Shown: in pieces, positions 6,984-12,472 of the stretch | How the letters are laid out: the number at the start of each line of letters is the position of its first letter | Position numbering within the stretch: position 1 is the first letter of the stretch | Assembly (NCBI GenBank): GCA_023264755.1 | Contig: JAHFVB010000075.1 | Coordinates: forward strand, 1 to 12,472 | Direction: 5' to 3' | Source: Mycobacterium sp. | Lineage (GTDB): Bacteria > Actinomycetota > Actinomycetes > Mycobacteriales > Mycobacteriaceae | DNA: 12,472 nucleotides | Notes under the pieces: model-generated | The model's input: the letters and a program-made list of their open reading frames with translations, nothing else | What the model was told of the DNA's origin: nothing | Database searches by the model: none | Program-made: the position numbers and the translations under genes

Positions 6984-7884
6984 CGGGGTCGGCGCTCGGC
7001 TCCGGCGCGGTGTCGTCGTGCACCACCAGGATCGAACAATGCGTGCCCCGCATCGCCTTTCGCGCTCGGTCGCCGGTCAACTCGTCCACCAGGTCATGCC
7101 TGGCCGAGCTGACGACGACGAGTTGTTCGATGTTGGCGCTCTGCTCGAGCATGTGCCCGAGGTCATCCGGCATCGGGAGCGCACATACCTGGAGGTCGGC
7201 CTTGTCGCTCCGGGATGCCTTGAGGTGGCGGTCCATCTTGGCGCGGATGTCGTCCGCCTGCGCCGCGGTCCCGGATTCCTCGGACTCGTTGGTCGACCAC
7301 GTCGTGAGCGCGAGCACCGGCGCTTGGCGAAGCACCGCCTCGTCGAGCGCGGCCTGCAACACGTCGTGTGACGCGGTGGACTCGTCGAGCAACGCCACGA
7401 TCCAGCGGTGGAACGTCGGGCGGCGGTGGATGTGCCAGCGCCTGACCACGGCCACCGACGTTGGCGCCATCCGGGCCAGACTCGAGGCCGTCGACCCCCG
7501 CCCCAGCGGGGCGGAATCCTTGTTCCCCTTGTGCCCCAAGCAGAGCAGTGCGGCTCGCTGCGCGGCGTCGGCGAGCTCGACGACGGGATTGCCCTGCAGC
7601 AGCTCCGACTCCACCTTGACCTGCTTGCCGCTGTTGGTCACCGCTTCCCAGGCGCGATGCAGGGCGTGGCGGGCCGCCTCCATCGCGTCCTCCATGGCGT
7701 CCTCGTCGGCGTCCTCCATGGCGTCCTCGTCGGCCTCCTGCTCGCGCTCCGGGTCCACCACGTAGACCAAGTCCAACACGGTGTCTCGCGCGGCCGCCTC
7801 GTCGGCTGCCCACACCGCGGCTCGGATGCTGGCGGTCGATCCGTCGATGCCGACCATCACTGGGGCGGGGGGCGCTTCGGTCAT
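6964..7884 (-). CDS. Universal stress protein, two UspA domains, with acidic insert
   Basis: ATG 7882-7884 follows a purine-rich GAGGAGAGG site; the product has 306 residues. The first UspA domain (about 8-148) starts VMVGIDGS and carries a complete ATP-binding signature G-2x-G-9x-GS at G117, G120, G130 and S131. The second (about 158-290) ends SILVVHDD but lacks the glycine signature (VVSSARHDLVDEL), so it should not bind nucleotide in the usual way. Residues 46-70 are an unusual acidic insert containing two perfect copies of DEDAMEDA, encoded by a 24-bp duplication. The family, well represented in the DosR regulon, acts in the cytoplasm in growth arrest and stress. Its 3' end overlaps the metal ATPase gene by 20 bp, and the DosR-like box at 7953-7966 is 69 bp upstream. 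Confidence 0.9.
   Translation of the reverse strand: MTEAPPAPVMVGIDGSTASIRAAVWAADEAAARDTVLDLVYVVDPEREQEADEDAMEDADEDAMEDAMEAARHALHRAWEAVTNSGKQVKVESELLQGNPVVELADAAQRAALLCLGHKGNKDSAPLGRGSTASSLARMAPTSVAVVRRWHIHRRPTFHRWIVALLDESTASHDVLQAALDEAVLRQAPVLALTTWSTNESEESGTAAQADDIRAKMDRHLKASRSDKADLQVCALPMPDDLGHMLEQSANIEQLVVVSSARHDLVDELTGDRARKAMRGTHCSILVVHDDTAPEPSADPDELADS
7685..7732. repeat. Perfect 24-bp direct duplication inside a stress protein gene
   Basis: Positions 7685-7708 and 7709-7732 are identical over 24 bases. Each unit itself contains two related GCGTCCTC blocks, so it is built from an older 12-base unit. It is in frame and encodes DEDAMEDA twice. The following bases continue a diverged copy. 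Confidence 0.95.
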
Positions 7885-7952
7885 CTCCGGACCTCTCCTC
7901 GGTTGATAGCTGAGCTGGCTAACACGCTAGGACGATGCGACGCGCGCCGACA

Positions 7953-7966
7953 CTGCCGAACGTCCC
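7953..7966 (-). promoter_or_regulatory. DosR-like operator upstream of the USP-ATPase unit
   Basis: The minus strand reads TCGGGACGTTCGGCAG; the 14-bp core GGGACGTTCGGCAG has a perfect first half and a GGC second half. It lies 69 bp upstream of the ATG at 7884, in the 112-bp gap between two stress protein genes. No other feature is visible in the gap. Confidence 0.5.
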
Positions 7967-7996
7967 GACCCAGAGGCCCTAGGTCACCTCCGCTGG

Positions 7997-8890
7997 TCAC
8001 GGCTTGCCGGTGGCCGGGTGACAGACCATCACCGGAATGGGGCTGTGGTGCAACAGGTTCAGGCTCGTCGAACCCAGTACCGCGGCGGCCAGGGCGGGCC
8101 GGCCCCGGTTTCCGACGACCACCAATTGGGCACCGATCAGGTGCTGGAGCAGGGCGGGTCCCGGACCCACCGCTTCGAGGAAGCACTTCACCTCGACTCC
8201 GCGATGATCGCGGTGATACTCCTCGACCAGCTCGGTCAGTGCGGAGAACTGCAAGTCCTCGACCTCCTGCCAATCGATCAGCATCGGGACCGGGACGTCG
8301 ACCGGCGGCCGATACGAGGCCCAAGAGTGGACGGCGTGCAGCGCCACCCCCAGTCGTTCGGCGATCTCGAATCCCGTCGCGAGCGCCGCCCGCCCGGCGG
8401 CGGTGCCGTCGGCTCCGACCACCACCGCACCCGACGTGGGCGACGTCTGTCGCCCCCGCCAGGCGATGACGGGGCACTTTCCGTGAGTGGCCAACCGCAA
8501 CGTGGTCGATCCGAGCAGCACCGCCTTCGCCGGGGATACGTCGAGCCCACCGAGGACGACGAAACGCGCTCGGGCGCTGGCCTCGATCAGCACGTCGTCG
8601 ACGCAATCGGGGCTGGCCGCCGTCGTGACTGCCAATCCGGGCCGCTCACTTCGGACCGCCTCGGCGGCCGTCTTGAGGAACTCGTCGGCGTGGTCGGCGT
8701 GGTACTCGAGCAGCGCCGCCCGGTACACGGCGGCCGCCTCGGTCAGGTTCGGGCCGAGCGCGGGCATCCCGTGCACGATGTGCAACGCCGCGCCGAACCG
8801 CTCGGCAATCGCACCGGCCCAACGGGCCGCATCGTGCGCACTGGCGCTGCCGTCGATACCGACGACGACCGAGTTCTCGTGGTCGGTCAT
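7997..8890 (-). CDS. Universal stress protein, two UspA domains
   Basis: With ATG 8888-8890 the protein has 297 residues, the usual length of mycobacterial tandem UspA proteins, and begins [15 protein letters not shown]. Domain 1 covers about 1-146 and domain 2 about 154-292. Domain 2 has the full ATP-binding signature G260-NR-G263-9x-G273-S274. Domain 1 has the same spacing but aspartate (D117) in place of the second glycine (G114-GL-D-9x-G127-S128), suggesting weaker or lost nucleotide binding. Alternative starts are ATG 8932 and GTG 8938. Codons between them and 8890 include rare AGG, CCA and GGA, which favours 8890, but the distance to the operators would suit 8932 equally well. Two DosR-like boxes 22 bp apart lie upstream. 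Role: hypoxia/stress adaptation, mechanism unknown. Confidence 0.9.
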   Translation of the reverse strand: MTDHENSVVVGIDGSASAHDAARWAGAIAERFGAALHIVHGMPALGPNLTEAAAVYRAALLEYHADHADEFLKTAAEAVRSERPGLAVTTAASPDCVDDVLIEASARARFVVLGGLDVSPAKAVLLGSTTLRLATHGKCPVIAWRGRQTSPTSGAVVVGADGTAAGRAALATGFEIAERLGVALHAVHSWASYRPPVDVPVPMLIDWQEVEDLQFSALTELVEEYHRDHRGVEVKCFLEAVGPGPALLQHLIGAQLVVVGNRGRPALAAAVLGSTSLNLLHHSPIPVMVCHPATGKP

Positions 8891-8989
8891 CACCGGCTCG
8901 CTTCCATCGGATGGCCTGGATGGCGTGGACATGACCACGATTCTCGCGAGTCAGCCGGGGCGACGAAAGCGGCGTCGGACCCCGGGATC

Positions 8990-9003
8990 CCGTCGAAGGT
9001 CCC
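8990..9003 (-). promoter_or_regulatory. DosR-like operator, proximal of a pair upstream of the 8890 stress protein
   Basis: The minus strand reads GGGACCTTCGACGG: perfect first half, degenerate second half. Its centre is 22 bp, two helical turns, from the box at 9012-9025. This is the arrangement expected for cooperative binding of DosR dimers. Confidence 0.45.
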
Positions 9004-9011
9004 GTCCGCCG

Positions 9012-9025
9012 GGGACCTAAGACCT
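9012..9025 (-). promoter_or_regulatory. DosR-like operator, distal of the pair
   Basis: The plus strand reads GGGACCTAAGACCT, close to the palindromic consensus GGGACTWWAGTCCC with the central CTAAG retained. It pairs with the box at 8990-9003 and probably serves the minus-strand stress protein gene. Confidence 0.65.
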
Positions 9026-9037
9026 TCGCCGTGCCCA

Positions 9038-9075
9038 CAGGTGGTCGCGGGTTGGCTCAGGTGGTCGGGCGACCA
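9038..9075. repeat. Direct repeat and inverted repeat between divergent DosR-type promoters
   Basis: CAGGTGGTCG occurs at 9038-9047 and again at 9058-9067, exactly 20 bp apart. The second copy overlaps the inverted repeat TGGTCG-GG-CGACCA at 9062-9075. The block sits between the two groups of DosR-like boxes and could be an operator for another regulator, but it may be chance in GC-rich sequence. Confidence 0.35.
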
Positions 9076-9090
9076 ACTACCTCGGGCCGG

Positions 9091-9104
9091 GGGACTTCGG
9101 TCCC
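9091..9104 (+). promoter_or_regulatory. Strong DosR operator upstream of the PRTase/esterase gene
   Basis: GGGACTTCGGTCCC has two perfect half-sites (GGGAC and GTCCC) with the right 4-bp centre. It is the best box in the window. It lies 59 bp upstream of the ATG at 9163; a transcription start about 42 bp past its centre would leave a leader near 23 nt. Confidence 0.8.
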
Positions 9105-9162
9105 TACCGGGGCGTGGGCCCGAGTGGTCGGATCGGAAGCGACCGAGCACGAGGAGCACACC

Positions 9163-11205
9163 ATGAGCATCAACCCGGTCCGCGACACCAACGCTGCCGT
9201 CTTCCGCAACCGCCAAGAAGCCGGGCGGGTGCTCGGCGAGCTACTGAGCGCCTACCGCGACCAGGCCGACGTGGTCGTGCTCGGGCTGGCTCGGGGCGGG
9301 GTTCCGGTGGCCGCCGAGGTAGCCCGCGCGTTGGGCGCTCCCCTGGACTGCTTCATCGTGCGCAAGCTCGGCGTGCCGGGCCACGAGGAGTTCGCGATGG
9401 GCGCGATCGCCGGCGGCGGTCGCACGGTGCTCAACGACGACGTCGTTCGCGCACTTGCGCTCAAACCCCAACAGGTGCGCGACGTCGTCGAACGCGAGAG
9501 CCGCGAATTGCTCCGGCGCGAAGCGTCCTACCGCGGCGATCGGCCCCCACTCGAATTGGCGGGCAAGACCGTGGTCCTGGTGGACGACGGCCTCGCCACC
9601 GGGTCGAGCATGTTGGCCGCGGTGCTCGCCATCCGCGACCAGGAACCCGCGCACGTGGTGATCGCGGTGCCGGCCGCTCCGGAGTCGACGTGCCGCGAGT
9701 TCGCCGCGATCGTCGACGACGTCGTCTGCGCGTCGATGCCCACCCCGTTCACCGCGGTCGGCGCGTCGTACTGGGACTTCACGCAGGTCACCGACGAAGA
9801 GGTGCACGCGTTGTTGAGTGCGCCCGCGGTGGCCAAGCCGGCTCCCGCACCGCCCCGGCAGCGGGCCGCCGACGTGGTGCGATCCATCGCCCTGCCCGCG
9901 CCCGGCGGCGTGCCGTCGGCCGAGGTGCTCGACGACCTGGTCGGGGACGCGCACGTGGTGCTCATCGGCGAGAGTTCGCATGGCACCCACGAGTTCTATC
10001 GGGCGCGCGCCGACATCACGCGGTGGTTGATCGAGCAGAAGGGCTTCACCGGCGTCGCCGCCGAGGCGGACTGGCCGGATGCCTACCGGGTGAACCGCTA
10101 CGTGCGCGGCGCGGGCGACGATCGCACCGCAGACGAGGCCCTGAGTGGATTCGAACGCTTCCCGGCCTGGATGTGGCGCAACGACGTGGTCCGCGACTTC
10201 GTCGACTGGCTGCGCGCCCACAACGAGCGCCAACGCGCCGAATCCCGGCCGCAGGCCGGCTTCTACGGACTGGATCTCTACAGCCTGCACCGCTCCATGC
10301 AGGCCGTCGTCGAGTATCTCGACACCGTCGACCCGATCGCCGCGGCCCGCGCCCGGCAGCGGTACTCGTGCTTCGACCACACCGCGGGCGACGACGGTCA
10401 GGCCTACGGCTACGCCGCGGCGTTCGGGGCAGGGGAATCGTGTGAACGCCAAGCGGTGGGTCAGCTGGTCGAGCTGCAGCGCAACCGGTTCGACTACCTT
10501 CGCCGAGACGGCACCAAGGCCGAGGACGACTTGTTCTGCGCCATGCAGAACGCCGTCACCGTCCGCGATGCGGAGGCCTACTACCGCTCCATGTTCGGAG
10601 GGCGCGTCGATTCGTGGAACCTTCGCGACACCCACATGGCCGAGACGCTCGACGCGCTGCTCGCCCACTTCGACGCGCAGCGGCAGCCGGGCGCCACTCG
10701 AATCGTGGTGTGGGCGCACAATTCACACGTCGGTGACGCGCGCGCTACGGAGGTCGGAGCCGACGGTCAGCACACACTGGGCCAGTTGGTGCGCCAGGGG
10801 CACGGGGCAGATTGCCGATTGATCGGCTTCAGCACCCACCGCGGAACGGTCACCGCGGCCAGCGAGTGGGGTGGGCTGGCCGAGCGCAAGACCGTCCGAC
10901 ACGGCCTGCCTGGCAGCCTCGAGGAGTTGTTCCACGAGACCGGCCAGCCGGAATTCCTGGTGCGGATGGACGACGAGCATTCCGGCGCCGCCGCCGAAGT
11001 GCTGAACCAAGTGCGCCTGCACCGCGCCATCGGGGTGATCTATCGGCCGGAAACCGAACGGCACAGTCACTACTTCCACGTCCGGCCCGCCGACCAGTAC
11101 GACGCGCTGATCCATCTCGACGTCACGAGGGCGCTCAAGCCGTTGGAGCCGACGAGCCTGTGGATTCAGGGCCAGACCCCGGAGACCTACCCCAGCGGAC
11201 TGTAG
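9163..11205 (+). CDS. Phosphoribosyltransferase fused to erythromycin-esterase-like domain (Rv2030c-like)
   Basis: ATG 9163 follows GAGGAG at 9151-9156 with six-base spacing. An upstream in-frame start at 9031 is rejected because it would run through the operator. The protein has 680 residues, essentially the length I remember for M. tuberculosis Rv2030c, a DosR-regulon gene beside hspX. Residues 10-220 are a type I phosphoribosyltransferase with the PRPP loop [13 protein letters not shown] at 137-149. Residues 235-670 are an EreA/EreB-like domain with [10 protein letters not shown] (269-278), EADWPD (301-306) and [11 protein letters not shown] (515-525), which supply the candidate catalytic Glu and His residues. 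Known Ere enzymes hydrolyse the macrolide lactone; whether this branch does so is not established, and the natural substrate is unknown. It is transcribed as a single gene, followed by a hairpin at 11249-11280. Confidence 0.93.
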   Translation: MSINPVRDTNAAVFRNRQEAGRVLGELLSAYRDQADVVVLGLARGGVPVAAEVARALGAPLDCFIVRKLGVPGHEEFAMGAIAGGGRTVLNDDVVRALALKPQQVRDVVERESRELLRREASYRGDRPPLELAGKTVVLVDDGLATGSSMLAAVLAIRDQEPAHVVIAVPAAPESTCREFAAIVDDVVCASMPTPFTAVGASYWDFTQVTDEEVHALLSAPAVAKPAPAPPRQRAADVVRSIALPAPGGVPSAEVLDDLVGDAHVVLIGESSHGTHEFYRARADITRWLIEQKGFTGVAAEADWPDAYRVNRYVRGAGDDRTADEALSGFERFPAWMWRNDVVRDFVDWLRAHNERQRAESRPQAGFYGLDLYSLHRSMQAVVEYLDTVDPIAAARARQRYSCFDHTAGDDGQAYGYAAAFGAGESCERQAVGQLVELQRNRFDYLRRDGTKAEDDLFCAMQNAVTVRDAEAYYRSMFGGRVDSWNLRDTHMAETLDALLAHFDAQRQPGATRIVVWAHNSHVGDARATEVGADGQHTLGQLVRQGHGADCRLIGFSTHRGTVTAASEWGGLAERKTVRHGLPGSLEELFHETGQPEFLVRMDDEHSGAAAEVLNQVRLHRAIGVIYRPETERHSHYFHVRPADQYDALIHLDVTRALKPLEPTSLWIQGQTPETYPSGL

Positions 11206-11242
11206 GTCGCGCTGGGTGAACGTGACCAACGCCGTCCAGCGG

Positions 11243-11256
11243 AGGACTTTCGCCCC
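11243..11256 (+). promoter_or_regulatory. Possible DosR operator upstream of the Rv3134c-like gene and devR
   Basis: The site reads AGGACTTTCGCCCC: one mismatch in the first half and a GCCCC second half. It lies 91 bp upstream of the start at 11348. The known autoregulation of the Rv3134c-devRS promoter makes a box here expected. It overlaps the left arm of the hairpin at 11249-11280, so part of the match may be due to the hairpin. Confidence 0.35.
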
Positions 11257-11280
11257 TGATCCTTCTGGGTCAGGGGCGAA
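11249..11280 (+). terminator. Strong hairpin, probable terminator of the PRTase/esterase gene
   Basis: TTCGCCCCTGATCC and GGGTCAGGGGCGAA form a 14-bp stem (one G-T pair) closed by the four-base loop TTCT. No T-run follows, as is common for mycobacterial terminators. It begins 44 bp after the stop at 11205 and lies 67 bp before the next start codon, so it should separate the two transcription units. Confidence 0.75.
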
Positions 11281-11347
11281 TAGCGTCAGCGAGACGTCCC
11301 CCGAACCTAGGACAGACGTACCCCGACCAGCCCGGCAGGAGTCCGAG

Positions 11348-12232
11348 ATGCGCGAGACCGCCCCGCTCGCTCCTGCCGTGGTGGTGGGCATCGACGGATC
11401 CTCACCGGCCATCGGCGCTGCGCTGTGGGCCGTCGCCGAGGCCGTCGATCGCGACCTTCCGCTGCGGCTGCTGTACGCGATCGAACCCCGCGATTCCACC
11501 AAGTCCGACTGCGCATCGATCGCCCGCGACTTCGCCGGCGCCGAGATCGCCGTGCGACATGCCGCGATGGCGATCGAATCGGTGGATCAGCCGGTCAAGA
11601 TCGAAGTCGAGATCGTGCACGACCGAGCGGTCACCGCGCTGGTAGCGGCCTCGCACTCGGCCGCCATGGTCTGCGTCGGAGCCGTCGAGGTCGGCCACCC
11701 GGCGCATACCTGCGGACCGCGCCCCGGCCTCGCAACGACCGTGCCAGCCCTCTTGACCCGGGTCCGCTGTCCACTTGCCGTCGTACGCCCGGCACGGCCG
11801 GACGGCGGTGAAACTGGCTGGGTCGTCACCGAATTCGAGGACTCTCCCGATGGCGCCACCGTGCTCGGTCACGCCTTGGACGAAGCCCGGTTGCGAAGGG
11901 CGCCGCTGCGGGTCCTGACGTCGTGGCGGCCCGGCTTCCCCGACGTGCAGGGCACCCAGGCCTCCGCGGAAGGCGGCAGGCAGGCCAAGGCCGCCCTGGA
12001 ACGATCGCTGACCAGATACCGGCGGTTGTACCCCGAGGTGGACATTCACGCAGTCGCGGTGCCGGGCAACGCCATGAACTTCCTGGCCCGAAACGCCGAG
12101 TCGATCCAACTGATCGTGCTCGGACACCACCCCGACGACGAACTCTCCGAGTTCGCGGGGCCGACGACCTATTCGATGATCGACGGGCTGAACTGTTCGA
12201 TCCTGATTTCAGAACGGCACTGCGCGCTATGA
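11348..12232 (+). CDS. Universal stress protein family, Rv3134c-like, upstream partner of devR
   Basis: ATG 11348 is preceded by AGGAG at 11337-11341 with six-base spacing; the product has 294 residues. It contains two UspA-like domains (about 9-148 and 156-290). The N-terminal part, with [30 protein letters not shown] and [10 protein letters not shown], closely resembles remembered Rv3134c, which is co-transcribed with devR-devS in M. tuberculosis. Neither domain keeps the G-2x-G-9x-GS nucleotide signature ([13 protein letters not shown] in the first; [15 protein letters not shown] in the second), so it is probably not an ATP binder, unlike the two stress proteins at 6964-8890. It ends with ATGA at 12229-12232, where an in-frame ATG for the devR reading frame overlaps the stop. 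Position and similarity make the identification firm; its biochemical role is unknown. Confidence 0.92.
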   Translation: MRETAPLAPAVVVGIDGSSPAIGAALWAVAEAVDRDLPLRLLYAIEPRDSTKSDCASIARDFAGAEIAVRHAAMAIESVDQPVKIEVEIVHDRAVTALVAASHSAAMVCVGAVEVGHPAHTCGPRPGLATTVPALLTRVRCPLAVVRPARPDGGETGWVVTEFEDSPDGATVLGHALDEARLRRAPLRVLTSWRPGFPDVQGTQASAEGGRQAKAALERSLTRYRRLYPEVDIHAVAVPGNAMNFLARNAESIQLIVLGHHPDDELSEFAGPTTYSMIDGLNCSILISERHCAL

Positions 12233-12333
12233 CCTACGACCGGCACAATGGCTATCAGCTCGACGACAATTCCGCGGTGGGCGTCCTGGACGCCCGACGG
12301 CTGCCACGGAAAGACGCTTCGAAAGGCATGGCG

Positions 12334-12472
12334 ATGGTGAAGGTGTTTCTCGTCGACGACCACGAGGTCGTCCGACGCGGACTGATCGAACTCCTCAGCG
12401 CCGACCCCGACCTCGACGTCATCGGCGAAGCCGGCACCGTCAGCCAAGCCCTCGCCCAAATCCCCGCCCTCC
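12334..12472 (+). CDS. devR: DevR/DosR response regulator, N-terminal part
   Basis: The visible 46 residues, beginning [16 protein letters not shown], match the remembered start of M. tuberculosis DevR (DosR) almost residue for residue. The receiver domain's acidic pair D8-D9 is present; the phosphoryl-accepting aspartate, near residue 54, and the LuxR-type helix-turn-helix lie beyond the right edge. ATG 12334 is chosen because it gives the known N-terminus and has AAAGG at 12322-12326 with seven-base spacing. ATG 12328 would add two residues. The same frame stays open back to ATG 12229, which overlaps the previous stop and would add 35 residues. In the family, DevR phosphorylated by DevS/DosT in response to hypoxia, NO or CO activates the dormancy regulon through boxes like those found across this window. 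Confidence 0.93.
   Translation, partial: MVKVFLVDDHEVVRRGLIELLSADPDLDVIGEAGTVSQALAQIPAL

Noticed and set aside
5919..7112. Long plus-strand frame antisense to the ATPase
   Set aside because: Composition (His, Gln, Gly, Arg-rich) and lack of a ribosome binding site mark it as an antisense shadow.
7966..7979. DosR-like reading of GGGCCTCTGGGTCG on the minus strand
   Set aside because: The second half has three mismatches and it overlaps the edge of the better site at 7953-7966.
9031..9162. N-terminal extension of the PRTase/esterase to an upstream start
   Set aside because: It would run through the perfect DosR box at 9091-9104, and ATG 9163 has its own GAGGAG site and gives the expected family N-terminus.
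1..12472. tRNA, rRNA, insertion sequences or phage attachment sites
   Set aside because: I saw no cloverleaf-like sequence, transposase gene or terminal inverted repeats in the window.

Overview
The window comes from a high-GC actinobacterium, almost certainly a non-tuberculous Mycobacterium. Proteins recalled from the M. tuberculosis DosR (DevR) hypoxia/dormancy regulon are recognisable one after another: Hrp1 (Rv2626c), the SulP transporter Rv1739c, the phosphoribosyltransferase/erythromycin-esterase fusion Rv2030c, two-domain universal stress proteins, the Rv3134c protein, and the start of DevR itself at the right edge. In M. tuberculosis these genes are scattered over several loci; here they lie together. 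All homology statements rest on remembered family sequences, not on a search.

Layout, left to right. 1-398 (-) is an SRPBCC-like protein cut by the window edge. 399-935 holds a DosR-like box, a doubtful reading frame open on both strands, and a 14-bp tandem repeat. 936-1211 (-) encodes a small unknown protein. It is divergent from a translationally coupled pair at 1463-2310 (+): a 100-residue unknown and a secreted or anchored DUF732-like protein. 2330-4538 (-) is an hrp1-sulP pair. 4659-7884 (-) is a universal stress protein gene overlapping a P1B-type metal ATPase with a C-terminal hemerythrin domain. 7997-8890 (-) is a second universal stress protein. 9163-11205 (+) is the PRTase/esterase fusion. 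11348-12232 (+) is the Rv3134c-like stress protein, followed by devR, cut at the right edge.

Nine 14-bp sites resembling the DosR operator (core GGGACnnnnGTCCC or its degenerate form GGNCCnnnnGTCCC) were picked out by eye. They lie in the intergenic gaps, generally 35-120 bp upstream of start codons. The best is GGGACTTCGGTCCC at 9091-9104. The picture is a self-contained dormancy island: regulator, its Rv3134c partner, nucleotide-binding stress proteins, metal and anion transport, and several undescribed small proteins, all apparently wired to the same regulator.

The most unusual items are the ATPase-hemerythrin fusion, a perfect 24-bp in-frame duplication that gives a stress protein a long acidic insert, a devR frame that stays open from a 4-bp ATGA overlap with the preceding gene, and an array of paired sites between the divergent genes at 8890 and 9163.
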